In this document: positions 18,448 through 27,897 of the stretch, one piece after another | How positions within the stretch are numbered: position 1 is the stretch's first letter | Layout: every line of letters begins with the position of its first letter | Assembly: GCA_903904755.1 (NCBI GenBank) | Contig: CAIVDV010000009.1 | Coordinates: 62,001-126,000, forward strand | Reading direction: 5' to 3' | Source of the DNA: an uncultured Acidobacteriaceae bacterium | Lineage (GTDB): Bacteria > Acidobacteriota > Terriglobia > Terriglobales > Acidobacteriaceae | Length of the DNA: 64,000 bases | Made by a program: the position numbers and the translations under genes | The notes under the pieces: generated by a model | What the model saw: only the letters and a program-made list of their open reading frames with translations | Told to the model about the DNA's origin: nothing | The model's database searches: none

Positions 18448-19892
18448 GCGGCACGCCCCGCTGCCAGCCGAATCTGCGCCTGCCGCCGCTGCTGGATGGC
18501 CAGCACCAGTGCCACCAGAGCGGTGCCCAGGCACGTGACTCCCAAAGCCAGGAAGGAGCTGCGCCATCCGTAGAGCACCGTGAACCGAGCCATCGTGTCG
18601 CCCGAGAGGACGCCGGCCAGGTAGCCTACGCCGTCGATGATACCGGCCGCCGTGGCGCTGCCGGTTTCTCCACCGAAATCCATCGACATGGCGCCGGCCA
18701 GGTAGGAGTACGGCCCCATCAGCAGGAAGCCAATCAGAGCGACAATCGTGACGGGAATCCACGGCGAGGAATGGGAGGGAACCTGCGCCAGGAGGCAGAT
18801 AGCCGCTGCGCCGGAGAGCAGCCCGCCGAAGAGGACGAGACTGCGGCCGTTGAGGCCCAGCTTGTCGCTCAGGAAGCCGGCGAGAAGGACAGAAACGCCG
18901 CCGAAGAGCGGAAACAGCGCACTGCGGCTGGCAGACTCAGCATTGGTAAGGCCAACGAACGCGGAGAAGTAGGTGGGCGTCCAGAGGTTGAAGGTCTCGC
19001 GCAGCAGGGTTGTGCCAAGGCTGAGACCACAGACCAGCCAGAAATTCCCGCTCGTGAGCAGCGGACCAAGGATGCCCATCAGGCCCGGATGCGCTTTGGG
19101 GGCCGACTTGATTGCGGCACCGGATTCCGGGGATTTCTCAGTCCCGGCAAAGAGGTTGAGCGGGTTGGCAATGGCTGCCGGCAGGCCGCGCTCCTGCGGA
19201 GTCTCTTTCAGCAGAATCAGGTTGAGCAGGAAGAAGACGCCCAGTATCCCTGCACCCGTGAAGAAGATGCCCCGCCAGCCAACTCCGGCATCAAGCAGCA
19301 GGCTCATCCCGTAGCGGCTGGCCGCGTCGCCGAAGAGGAAGCTGAGGCTGAGTACCGCCATGACGGTGCCGCAGATGGAGTAGGAGAACCAGCGGGAACT
19401 GACCTTGACCATGCCCACCCACCCGGCAGACTGGAAGGCCCGGTTGCCAATCCAGGCCAGGGTGAAGATGGGAAAGCCCCCGCCGAGGCCGAAAAGTACC
19501 GTGAAGGCGATAGCCCCGGCCATGCCGGCCAGGAAGTTGTTGCGCCCACCGAAAAGGTCGGCCAGCGAGCCCCACAGAAATTTGCCAATCGCGTATGCAA
19601 GCACAGAGATGGAGGCGATGGAGCCCAGGCGAACCTGCGCCTCCGTGGTGGTCACACCGTGCTGGGCCAGGTCTTTGATCAGCAGCGGCATCACCACCGA
19701 AAGGTCGCTGCGGCAGAAGTAGTAGGCCGCGTAGCCGAAGACCAGCAGGGAGAGCGTAAGCAGGTGCCACCGGGTAAACTTGGGCGTTTCTCCCTGGATT
19801 TCGACTTCCCCCGCCGTCTCAGTGCCCTTTGCCATTCTGTCACCCAGTCCTGTCTCATCTCGGCTATGTTCCATCACCGCCCGGAAGTCCAT
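18444..19892 (-). CDS. Major facilitator, organophosphate:phosphate antiporter family (GlpT/UhpT/PgtP-like)
   Basis: 482 residues, about twelve membrane helices. The start MDFRAVMEHS is assumed; ATG codons at 19874 and 19835 are alternatives. The family signature FGYAAYYFCRSDLS carries R61, and LLRETFNLWTPTYF carries R298; they match the two arginines that bind phosphate in GlpT, so an organophosphate or phosphonate substrate exchanged for phosphate is likely. It is translationally coupled to the PhnZ-like gene, suggesting uptake of a phosphonate that the oxygenase degrades. OPA-type transporters are known next to phosphonate-associated HD genes. The specific substrate cannot be read from sequence. 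Confidence 0.85.
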   Translation of the reverse strand: MDFRAVMEHSRDETGLGDRMAKGTETAGEVEIQGETPKFTRWHLLTLSLLVFGYAAYYFCRSDLSVVMPLLIKDLAQHGVTTTEAQVRLGSIASISVLAYAIGKFLWGSLADLFGGRNNFLAGMAGAIAFTVLFGLGGGFPIFTLAWIGNRAFQSAGWVGMVKVSSRWFSYSICGTVMAVLSLSFLFGDAASRYGMSLLLDAGVGWRGIFFTGAGILGVFFLLNLILLKETPQERGLPAAIANPLNLFAGTEKSPESGAAIKSAPKAHPGLMGILGPLLTSGNFWLVCGLSLGTTLLRETFNLWTPTYFSAFVGLTNAESASRSALFPLFGGVSVLLAGFLSDKLGLNGRSLVLFGGLLSGAAAICLLAQVPSHSSPWIPVTIVALIGFLLMGPYSYLAGAMSMDFGGETGSATAAGIIDGVGYLAGVLSGDTMARFTVLYGWRSSFLALGVTCLGTALVALVLAIQQRRQAQIRLAAGRAA

Positions 19893-19942
19893 TTCCGCAG
19901 CGTTCGGGACAGCCTGTAAGTTCTACTACTAGCAGACGTTGC

Positions 19943-19971
19943 TTGACTCTTTGTAAAAAATGCCGGATAAC
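19943..19971 (+). promoter_or_regulatory. Sigma-70-like promoter for the amine oxidase gene
   Basis: TTGACT (19943-19948) and GATAAC (19966-19971) are separated by 17 bases. Transcription would start near 19978, giving a leader of about 128 bases before the TTG start at 20107. The position rules out an upstream ATG at 19960 as the translated start. Confidence 0.5.
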
Positions 19972-20106
19972 GGTACAAATCCTGCCGCGATCCCGGATTT
20001 TCCTGCCGCCGGCTCGCCTGCTCTTCCCGGCGAGTATGCCATCCTTCGACAATCGTCACCCCCCTTTCTGTTGCCCCGCTCCAACCCTCTGGACAAGGAG
20101 TCCTGC

Positions 20107-22143
20107 TTGCCGAACACCGCACCTGCCCGCAAAGCCCTTCGGGGCATTTTGTTGCTGATTTTCTCCATCTGCCTTCTCTCCGCCGTCGCCCCCGCGCTCG
20201 CCCCGGCTGTCCATCATCCGCTGGACGGCCTCACGCCAGACGAGTACTGGAGCGTCTATGGCATCCTGCAGAGTTCCGGCAAGCTTGAGGAAAAGACCAT
20301 CTTCGCGAGTGTTCTGCTGCATGAGCCGCCCAAGGCTGAAGTGCTGGCCTGGAAGGAAGGCATGCCTGTCCCTCGCCAGGCAGATGTCGTGCTCTACAAC
20401 GACGGCAAGAGCTGGGAAGCCCTGGTGAATATCACCACCGGCAAAATCGATTCCTGGCGACAACTGAAGGATGCCCAGGCCCCCATCACCGAGACTGAGG
20501 CGCATTCCTTTGACGATGTCATCTACCACGACCCGCAATTGCTGGCCGCGCTCAGCAAGCGGGGAATCAAGGATTTACGGCAGGTGACCTGCTTTGTCAG
20601 CCCAGCCGGATACGTCGGTCTGCCGGAGCAGACCGCTGGCCGCCGAATCGGCTGGGGTTCCTGCATTGACGCCACCGGTGCCAAAAGCACCTGGGACCGC
20701 GAGATTCCCGGTATCTTCTTCCTCATCGATATGACAGAAAAGAAGATCATCCGATTTTCTGACGATGGCGCAGCCCCAATGCACGCTTCCTCATCGCTCT
20801 TCGACGCAGACGGCGGCACGGCTCTGCCCGGCACCCAGCCCATCGTCGTCTCCCAGCCAAACGGGCCCAGCTTCAGGCTGGAAAACGGCGAAGTGCGGTG
20901 GCAACACTGGCGCTTTCGCTTCCGCCTGGATGCCCGTCTGGGCCCAGTCCTGAACCAGGTTGCATGGGACGACAGGGGCAAGCTGCGGTCCGTCCTGTAC
21001 GAGGGATCGCTGGCAGAGCTGTACGTCCCCTACATGGACCCGACCGAGGCGTGGAACTCGCACGTCTTTCTCGATGCGGGCGAGTATTTCACCAGTTCCG
21101 GCTCCGGCGGCATCCTCAAGCCCCTCCAGCCCGGAATTGACTGCCCGGCACAGGCCACCTACTTCTCCGCCACCTTTGCCCACGACAACGGTGCGCCGTG
21201 GGTACGCCCCATGACCGCCTGCCTCTTTGAGCGCACCTCCGGTGACCCGGCCTGGCGCCACTGGGACGAGGACACCTCAGCCGTTTACGGCCGCCCCTCC
21301 CGCGAGCTGGTCTTCCGGACCGTGGCCACAGTCAGCAACTACGACTACCTGGTTGACTGGCGCTTCGAGCAGGATGGCTCGATCAACGTTGCGGTGGGCG
21401 CAACCGGCATTCTGGAAGTGAAAACCGTGGCCGACCGGCGAGCGGACGAGCCCAGGACGGCTGCCATCGCCGCGACCGACCCGGATGGAAACCCCGTGGA
21501 GTTTGGTCAGTTGGTCGCCCCCGGCACAGACGGAGTCGACCACGATCACTACTTCAGCTTCCGGCTGGATCTTGACGTGGATGGCCCCACGAATTCCCTG
21601 ATGGTCGACCACCTCGTGCCCTACAAGCTCCCCGAAAACTCCCCAGGGCGCAAGTGGATATGGGCGATGAAGCCGGAGATGCTGCACAGCGAAGACCAGG
21701 CAAAGCTCAACGTCTCCATGGACCACCCATCCATGTGGCGCTTCGCCAGTGAGTCCCGGAAGAACTCGCTCGGGCAGCCCACCAGCTTTGAAATCATGCC
21801 CGGAGAAACCGGCATCTCCCTCATCCCACCAACCGAATGGCCCCAGAAGCGGGCCGGCTTCTCAGAGCACACGCTTTGGGTTACACCCTACGATGCCTCC
21901 CAGCGCTATGCCTCAGGAACGTATGTCTGGGGTACAAAGGGAGAGGACAGCCTGCCGGAATGGGTGAAGCAGAAGCGAAGCATCATGAACACTGACATTG
22001 TGGCCTGGTACACCGTGGGCTTCCACCATGTTCCGCGTCCGGAAGACTGGCCGCAAATGCCAATCATGTGGCACAGCTTCTCGCTGCGGCCGTTCCAGTT
22101 TCTTGACAACAATCCGACCATGGATCTCCCCATGCAGCCCTGA
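20107..22143 (+). CDS. Secreted copper/topaquinone primary amine oxidase
   Basis: 678 residues from TTG 20107 with AAGGAG six bases upstream; the product then opens with a good signal peptide (RKALRGILLLIFSICLL). Copper amine oxidases deaminate primary amines to aldehyde, ammonia and H2O2 in the periplasm. All catalytic elements are present: the cofactor tyrosine Y412 in SNYDY, which self-processes to topaquinone; the general base D323 in VFLDAGEYF; copper ligands H479 and H481 in DHDHYF; and the third histidine near 640-641 in FHHVPRPEDWPQMP. The length fits the family without the extra N-terminal D1 domain of E. coli TynA. It stands alone, with a probable terminator downstream, and could supply nitrogen from plant or microbial amines. 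Confidence 0.95.
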   Translation: MPNTAPARKALRGILLLIFSICLLSAVAPALAPAVHHPLDGLTPDEYWSVYGILQSSGKLEEKTIFASVLLHEPPKAEVLAWKEGMPVPRQADVVLYNDGKSWEALVNITTGKIDSWRQLKDAQAPITETEAHSFDDVIYHDPQLLAALSKRGIKDLRQVTCFVSPAGYVGLPEQTAGRRIGWGSCIDATGAKSTWDREIPGIFFLIDMTEKKIIRFSDDGAAPMHASSSLFDADGGTALPGTQPIVVSQPNGPSFRLENGEVRWQHWRFRFRLDARLGPVLNQVAWDDRGKLRSVLYEGSLAELYVPYMDPTEAWNSHVFLDAGEYFTSSGSGGILKPLQPGIDCPAQATYFSATFAHDNGAPWVRPMTACLFERTSGDPAWRHWDEDTSAVYGRPSRELVFRTVATVSNYDYLVDWRFEQDGSINVAVGATGILEVKTVADRRADEPRTAAIAATDPDGNPVEFGQLVAPGTDGVDHDHYFSFRLDLDVDGPTNSLMVDHLVPYKLPENSPGRKWIWAMKPEMLHSEDQAKLNVSMDHPSMWRFASESRKNSLGQPTSFEIMPGETGISLIPPTEWPQKRAGFSEHTLWVTPYDASQRYASGTYVWGTKGEDSLPEWVKQKRSIMNTDIVAWYTVGFHHVPRPEDWPQMPIMWHSFSLRPFQFLDNNPTMDLPMQP

Positions 22144-22177
22144 CACCCTCGCAGTTCTGTGACAGGCTCCCCACTCA

Positions 22178-22212
22178 GCCCCGGCGAGCATCGCCGCCGG
22201 GGCATCCTTCCC
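22178..22212 (+). terminator. Putative terminator after the amine oxidase
   Basis: Nine-base-pair stem GCCCCGGCG (22178-22186) with CGCCGGGGC (22195-22203), eight-base loop, followed by pyrimidine-rich ATCCTTCCCCTT rather than a clean T run. Confidence 0.5.
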
Positions 22213-22343
22213 CTTCCCCCGAATTTCTGCACCCCTGGCCTCAAAGGCCAAAATCAGGGAATCCCCGCGTCATTCCAGCGAAAAGGCGATACACTAATGC
22301 GGTAATTTTCTTATTTCCTCCCCCTTCTGAAAGAGGTGCCCCG

Positions 22344-25300
22344 TTGCCCAAAGCTGTTTCCGTGTGGCGTGCTGTCTTGTCGCAATCCCGATTTGCGCGA
22401 GTTGTTTTCACCCTCATGCTGGCCGTGGTTCTTACCGGTTCGGCTCACGCGCAATCCACCTTTGCCACACTGCTGGGAACAGTCAAGGACGCCACCGGCG
22501 CGGTGGTTTCCGGCGCGACGGTTGAGGCCGTCAACACTGGTACCAGCGCGCACCGCACCATGGTGTCAGACGCCTCCGGCAGCTTTTCGTTCCTGAATCT
22601 TGAAATCGGAAAATATTCACTCACCATCACCGCGACTGGCTTTGAGAAGTACAGCCTGCCGGAGCTGGTGCTCACGGCGCGCGAGTCCCGCCGCGTGGAT
22701 GCGACGCTGGCCCTGGGGACCGAGAGCCAAACCGTCACCGTCGTCGAGCAGTTGCAGAACGTAATCACCACCGAAAGCTCGAACCTGGCTGAGACCAAGG
22801 TCGGCGACGAGTTGGTGGCGCTGCCCGTGGCCATCTACTCGCGCTCGGCCGGGTCGACAAGCCCGATTTCCACGCTCACAACCGAGAGCGGCGTGCAGAC
22901 CGATGACAGCGGCAATCTCGCCGTAATGGGCACCACCCCGGCGCTGATGTCGGTGACCATCGATGGCATTTCGTCGGTGGGTGTGGAGTTTTCCGGCCCG
23001 GTCAGCGAGATGTTTCCGTCCTTCAACTCGATTGAGGAAATTCGTGTTTCCGAGTCGAACAACAACGCCGAGTTCTCGGGCGTGGCCGACATCACCACCG
23101 TCTCCAAGGCGGGTACCAACCAGTACCACGGCGGTATCTTTGAGAACCACGAAAACACGGCTCTGAATGCCGGCAACCCGTTTGGCGCGAAACCGAAGAT
23201 CATCATGAACGACTTTGGCGCAACGCTGGGCGGGCGCCTCTCTATTCCCCACTTGTACGACGGACGCGACCGCACCTTCTTCTTCGCCAGCTACGAGGGG
23301 CTGCGCCTGCCACGCGAGACGCCGATTGTGGCGAGCGTTCCTTCGCTCGAAATGCGCAACGGCAACCTCGTGAATTACCTCGCCGGCCAGGGCATCTCGA
23401 CCATTTACAACGCCGACGGTACACCGATTGCCGACCCCAGCAACGTGCCCGTCAGCCCGATTGCCGCCAACGTCATCCAGTACCTCTTCCCAAAGCCGAA
23501 TACAGGTGACCCCAGCGCCTACGCGAACAACTACGCGGTCAATATCCCGGCGCCTGTCTCGACCAACCAGGGCGACATCCGCCTCGACAAGGTACTCTCC
23601 ACACGCCAGTCCATCTTCGTTCGCTTCAGCTACAAAAATCGCCAGGTGGTAACCGCGCCGGTGACCAACTGCGGCACCTCCTGCGGCACCTCTGGCGATT
23701 TGCTCTTCGGCGGCTTCAACACTCCCGAAATTGACGAGGGCCTTACGCTGGCGCACAACTACCAGATCAGCGCTTCCCTCATCAACGAGTTCCGCGCGGG
23801 ATACAACGCGCAGCACAGCTCCACCACTCAGGACTTCAGCACCCAGCAGATTCTGAATCAGACCGGCATCACCGTGCCTCAGGTCAACACCGCCTGGGCT
23901 GAGTCGCCAAATATCGTGATTACCGGCTTTGCGCCGACCGGCGGCTCGAACCCTACCCGCCAGCGCGGGCAGATTATCCAGGCGCTCGACAACCTCTCCT
24001 GGACACGCGGCAATCACGCCTTCAAGTTCGGCGCCGACGTCAAGCGCATGACCGACCACGACGACAACGCCTTCGGCAACTACTCGTCAGGGTGGTATGT
24101 CTTTGACAGCTCTTCGCCGGTTGGCACCACCGTCGGCGACCCGTTTACGGCCTTCCTCCAGGGCTTTCCAGACTACACCGAGGCCTCCACGGTGAACAAG
24201 CCCACCCAGCAGGGCCGCGGCTACTCTTACGCCTTTTACGCGCAGGATGACTGGAAGGCGACGCCGAACCTGACGCTGAACATCGGCCTCCGCTACGAAC
24301 TCCACCCGCCCCTGAAGGAAGTGAACGGGAATACGGCGTTTTTTCTGCCCGACTATACCTCCACCGTGGATGGCCAGACCGTGAATGGAGCAGTCGTGGT
24401 GCCTGACCAGAAGGCACTGGCCGCCAATGACCCGCTGCTGGAGCAGGCGATTACGCCAACCCCGATTCTGACCGCCCGGCAGGCCCACCTTCCCCAAACC
24501 CTTCGCTATACCGACAAAACCGATTGGGGCCCGCGCGTCGGCTTTGCCTGGCGTCCCTACGGCAACGATAAGACTGTCGTCCGCGGCGGCTGGGGACGAT
24601 TCCTGGAGACGCCGCTGGGCTTTTCCCTGGTCGCCGGCTGGGCTGTCAACTCCAGCTACACGGGCTACTATCCGCAGGCCTACCAGGCCGATGGCGTAAC
24701 TCCCTCGCTCTCGCTGGCAAACGCCTTTCCGGCGGCGACGCTGAGTGATGGTGTTACTCCCTGCCCCACCAGCGGCACTGCCATCTGCTCCACCACCGGC
24801 TCCGCAGGCTACTACTACGCCTTCCCCATCCACTACAAAGACCCCTCCGTCCAGCAGTGGAACCTGACGCTCGAGCAGGACCTTGGGCACGGAATCGGCC
24901 TCCGCCTCAGCTACACCGGATCCCACGGCGCCAACCTGGAAGAGATGGTAGACCTCAACCAGGTGGCCCCGAACATCTACGGCTACTACAACGTAACGCC
25001 GGATGCGCCCGTTGACCCGGCAAGCCACTCCTGCATCGCTGACGGCACCGGCGACCAGGTGGCCGACCATCGCCCGTACCCCTGCTGGTCGGTCATCCAG
25101 AGCGTCGCCAACATTGGCGAAAGCAACTACAACGGCATGACCGCCGAGCTCAGCAAGCACTCCGGCAAGGGGCTGCAGTACGACATCAGCTATATGTGGA
25201 CCCGCGACCTCTCGGACGAAGCCGGCGCAATCCCGACCGGCTTTGTGGGCTCGGGCGGCAACTTCCTCACCGACCGCAACCACCCCGGCCTCGACTACGG

Positions 25301-25922
25301 CAACGTGGAGTACGACCGCAAGCACCGCTTCCTGGCGACCTGGCTCTATGACCTGCCGTTTGGCAAAGGCGGGCGATGGCTCACCGGCGCTGGAGCGGCA
25401 AATATGCTGGTGGGCGGCTGGGAACTGGCCGGCGTAGCCATCCTCCAGACCGGGCCGTTCCTGACGCCGTCGGAGTCGACCTATGACCCGGCAAATACGA
25501 ATATCCTCTCGACGGTGCTGGGCGCGCGCCCTGACCGCGTGGCCGGCACCACCATCTACCCGAGCCACAAGAGCACGGCGCAGTGGCTCAATCCCAATGC
25601 CTTCAGCTACACCAACCTGACCCAGTACTCCGGCGGTCAGCCCACCGGCATCGGAATCGGGCGCTTTGGCACGGCGCCTGTGGGCGGATTCGCCGGGCCG
25701 GGCACGGAGAATTTCTCCCTCTCCGTGCTCAAGACCGTACACTTCACTGAGCACGCCAACCTGCAACTCGGCCTGGCCGCCGCCAACGTCCTCAACCACC
25801 GCAACTACGAACCGCCCAGCACAGCCGTGGACCAGGCCGGCTTCGGCACCATTACCGCGCTGCAGACAGCCGAAGGCTCAGGCCCGCGCAGCCTGCAGTT
25901 GTCTGGACGGATCACGTTTTAG
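22344..25922 (+). CDS. Oar-like TonB-dependent outer-membrane receptor
   Basis: 1192 residues from TTG 22344, with AAGAGGTG a few bases upstream. A signal peptide ends near GSAHAQST. Residues about 45-125 form a carboxypeptidase-regulatory-like domain (GTVKDATGAVVSGATVEA ... GSFSFLNLEIGKYSLTI). A plug region follows (about 130-260), then a long beta-barrel with repeated aromatic strands and a terminal LSGRITF. This architecture is the hallmark expanded family of Acidobacteriota, related to Myxococcus Oar, and is thought to import or bind oligosaccharides or peptides. The substrate is not predictable. No TonB/ExbBD genes are nearby. A bidirectional terminator separates it from the convergent FG-GAP gene. 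Confidence 0.92.
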   Translation: MPKAVSVWRAVLSQSRFARVVFTLMLAVVLTGSAHAQSTFATLLGTVKDATGAVVSGATVEAVNTGTSAHRTMVSDASGSFSFLNLEIGKYSLTITATGFEKYSLPELVLTARESRRVDATLALGTESQTVTVVEQLQNVITTESSNLAETKVGDELVALPVAIYSRSAGSTSPISTLTTESGVQTDDSGNLAVMGTTPALMSVTIDGISSVGVEFSGPVSEMFPSFNSIEEIRVSESNNNAEFSGVADITTVSKAGTNQYHGGIFENHENTALNAGNPFGAKPKIIMNDFGATLGGRLSIPHLYDGRDRTFFFASYEGLRLPRETPIVASVPSLEMRNGNLVNYLAGQGISTIYNADGTPIADPSNVPVSPIAANVIQYLFPKPNTGDPSAYANNYAVNIPAPVSTNQGDIRLDKVLSTRQSIFVRFSYKNRQVVTAPVTNCGTSCGTSGDLLFGGFNTPEIDEGLTLAHNYQISASLINEFRAGYNAQHSSTTQDFSTQQILNQTGITVPQVNTAWAESPNIVITGFAPTGGSNPTRQRGQIIQALDNLSWTRGNHAFKFGADVKRMTDHDDNAFGNYSSGWYVFDSSSPVGTTVGDPFTAFLQGFPDYTEASTVNKPTQQGRGYSYAFYAQDDWKATPNLTLNIGLRYELHPPLKEVNGNTAFFLPDYTSTVDGQTVNGAVVVPDQKALAANDPLLEQAITPTPILTARQAHLPQTLRYTDKTDWGPRVGFAWRPYGNDKTVVRGGWGRFLETPLGFSLVAGWAVNSSYTGYYPQAYQADGVTPSLSLANAFPAATLSDGVTPCPTSGTAICSTTGSAGYYYAFPIHYKDPSVQQWNLTLEQDLGHGIGLRLSYTGSHGANLEEMVDLNQVAPNIYGYYNVTPDAPVDPASHSCIADGTGDQVADHRPYPCWSVIQSVANIGESNYNGMTAELSKHSGKGLQYDISYMWTRDLSDEAGAIPTGFVGSGGNFLTDRNHPGLDYGNVEYDRKHRFLATWLYDLPFGKGGRWLTGAGAANMLVGGWELAGVAILQTGPFLTPSESTYDPANTNILSTVLGARPDRVAGTTIYPSHKSTAQWLNPNAFSYTNLTQYSGGQPTGIGIGRFGTAPVGGFAGPGTENFSLSVLKTVHFTEHANLQLGLAAANVLNHRNYEPPSTAVDQAGFGTITALQTAEGSGPRSLQLSGRITF

Positions 25923-25940
25923 GAAACTTGCTAACGCAAA

Positions 25941-25975
25941 GAGGCGGAGCCCTGCGGCTCCGCCTCCCGTCTTTT
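25941..25975. terminator. Bidirectional terminator between convergent genes
   Basis: Perfect 11-base-pair stem GAGGCGGAGCC (25941-25951) and GGCTCCGCCTC (25956-25966) with loop CTGC. It is flanked by CCGTCTTTTA on the plus side and TTTGCG on the minus side, and lies between the Oar-like stop and the FG-GAP stop. Confidence 0.8.
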
Positions 25976-25985
25976 ACTGGAAAAG

Positions 25986-27830
25986 CTATTTCCCGCCGCC
26001 CTCAGTCAGTGTGACGATGCGGTCCACCCCAGCCACCGTAAACTGCTCCACCTTGCCGCTCGGCCACCTCACCTCAATCGCATCCACCGCCGTCGCCGCG
26101 CCCAGCCCGAAATGCGGGCGTGGGTCATTCGTCGAGATATAGCTCCCGCCGGAAATCACATCCCCGCGCTGCTTCATTCCATTTGCGGTGACGTACACAG
26201 TCGCACCCACACCATCCTTCGGACTCTTCGGCCCGCCCACCAGCTTCAGTTCAAGCCAGTGGTTCTTGTCCGGGCTCATGTTGCGCAGCAGCACCGGGTG
26301 CTGGTCTTCCACGTTGATCACCGCGTCCAGTTTGCCGTCGTTGAACAGGTCGCCTGCGGCGAGGCCGCGGCCGGGGATGACATCGGCCAGACCCGTGCCT
26401 TCAACTGCCGGAATCAGCTCAAACTTCTTCCCCTGCAGGTTGTGGAAGAGCAGAGGCTTCTGCGCCCAACTGGTGCCCCACTGGTGCTGGTCCACCTGCG
26501 GGTACACATGGCCGTTGACCTCCAGAATGTCCTTCCAGCCATCGTTGTCGTAGTCCAGAAAATCTGCGCCCCACCCCAGATAGGGCACAGTCGCTTCGGC
26601 GATGCCCAACTGGTAGCTGATGTCAGTAAAGTTCGCGTCGCCCTCGTTGCGATAGAGGGGCTTGTAATCGTCAGAGAAGGTGGTGTTGAAGATGTCGAGC
26701 TGGCCGTTGTTTTCAAAATCGCCCAGCGCAATGCCCATCGTCGCCGTCTCGCGCCCCGCTTCATTCAGCGCATATCCCGACGCGTACGAAATATCCTCAA
26801 ATGTCCCGTCGCCCTTGTTCAGATACAGGTAGTTCGGCGTCGAGTCGTCGCCAACAATCAGGTCGGGCTTCCCGTCGCCATTCACGTCGGCAAAGACGGC
26901 GGTCAGGCCGTAGTAGCCGGGCTTGTCGCCCACGCCGGCCTGCTCGCTCACGTCCGTAAACGTGCCGTCGCCGTTGTTGTGGAACAAGTGGTCGGGCTCG
27001 CCAGGCAGGCCATGGGGGCCGCAGTTCACCTGCTCGCCGCGATAGCTGCAAAAGGCGTTGGCGATGCCGTCTTCCCCGCTGATCGGCGGGTGGTCCTTGT
27101 CGAAGTGGACGTAGCCGGCCACGAACAGGTCCAGCCGGCCGTCGCCATCATAGTCTCCCCACGTCGCCCCGCTCGACCAGTTGCCCAGCGTGATGCCGGC
27201 TTTCTCGGCCACGTCGGTAAACGTGCCGTTGTGGTTGTTGTGGTAAAGCCGGTTCTTGCCGTAGTTGGCCACAAAAATATCCGGCCAGCCGTCGTTGTCG
27301 TAGTCGGCAATGGCGACCCCAAAGCCCCAGCGGTCGTTGGTCACGCCGGCCTTGGCCGCTACATCAGTAAATGTGCCGTCGTGGTTGTTGTGGAAGAGCG
27401 CGGCGTGGGGGGACTCTTCCTTCCCGTCAAGAGCCTTCATGGTGGAGCTGTTGACCATGTAGATATCCAGCCAGCCGTCGTTGTCGTAGTCAATCAGGCC
27501 CGCACCGGATCCGTTGGTTTCCAGAATGAACTGCTTCGTGGCGTTGCCCTGGTGGTGGGTCCAGTGGGTCAGCCCAGCCTTTTCGCTGACGTCCTGAAAG
27601 AGAACCGGGCCTGCGGAAACAAAGCCCCCCGCGGTGATGGGCCGGTTGTGCGCGTCAAGCTGTGCCGAATGCGCGCCGCCGGTCGCCGCGCCGCCCATGG
27701 GTCCGCCATCGGCTGCGGGCGCTTCCGCTTTGGGCGAGCCGGCGGGTGCCTGCGCATAGGTCAGGCAACCCGCGAGAAGGACGGGGAGGCAAACGGACAC
27801 ACCAATACCGGGACGGGACGACACGAACAT
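25986..27830 (-). CDS. Secreted CRTAC1-family FG-GAP/VCBS repeat protein with ASPIC/UnbV C-terminus
   Basis: 614 residues with an N-terminal signal (VSVCLPVLLAGCLTYA); the LLAGC could serve as a lipobox. From about residue 85 there are at least seven FG-GAP repeats, each with a calcium-loop motif: DYDNDGWLDI, DYDNDGWPDIF, DYDGDGRLDLF, DVNGDGKPDLI, DFENNGQLDIF and DYDNDGWKDIL. The last ~90 residues are the ASPIC/UnbV module (GLGAATAVDAIEVRWPSGK). These proteins form extracellular seven-bladed propellers, but their function is mostly unknown. The gene is 67 bases downstream of a small secreted-protein gene on the same strand with no terminator between, so it may be the end of the kinase/regulator transcript. 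Confidence 0.9.
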   Translation of the reverse strand: MFVSSRPGIGVSVCLPVLLAGCLTYAQAPAGSPKAEAPAADGGPMGGAATGGAHSAQLDAHNRPITAGGFVSAGPVLFQDVSEKAGLTHWTHHQGNATKQFILETNGSGAGLIDYDNDGWLDIYMVNSSTMKALDGKEESPHAALFHNNHDGTFTDVAAKAGVTNDRWGFGVAIADYDNDGWPDIFVANYGKNRLYHNNHNGTFTDVAEKAGITLGNWSSGATWGDYDGDGRLDLFVAGYVHFDKDHPPISGEDGIANAFCSYRGEQVNCGPHGLPGEPDHLFHNNGDGTFTDVSEQAGVGDKPGYYGLTAVFADVNGDGKPDLIVGDDSTPNYLYLNKGDGTFEDISYASGYALNEAGRETATMGIALGDFENNGQLDIFNTTFSDDYKPLYRNEGDANFTDISYQLGIAEATVPYLGWGADFLDYDNDGWKDILEVNGHVYPQVDQHQWGTSWAQKPLLFHNLQGKKFELIPAVEGTGLADVIPGRGLAAGDLFNDGKLDAVINVEDQHPVLLRNMSPDKNHWLELKLVGGPKSPKDGVGATVYVTANGMKQRGDVISGGSYISTNDPRPHFGLGAATAVDAIEVRWPSGKVEQFTVAGVDRIVTLTEGGGK

Positions 27831-27897
27831 GAAAGCCAGTATACGAAGCGGCGGGGCCGGCGGCTATCGTCCAAAGGGTGGAGTGCCGCAGAGTGCG

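Noticed and set aside
19960-20106. Upstream ATG start for the amine oxidase
   Set aside because: It falls inside the promoter, lacks a ribosome-binding site, and would bury the signal peptide behind about 49 residues.
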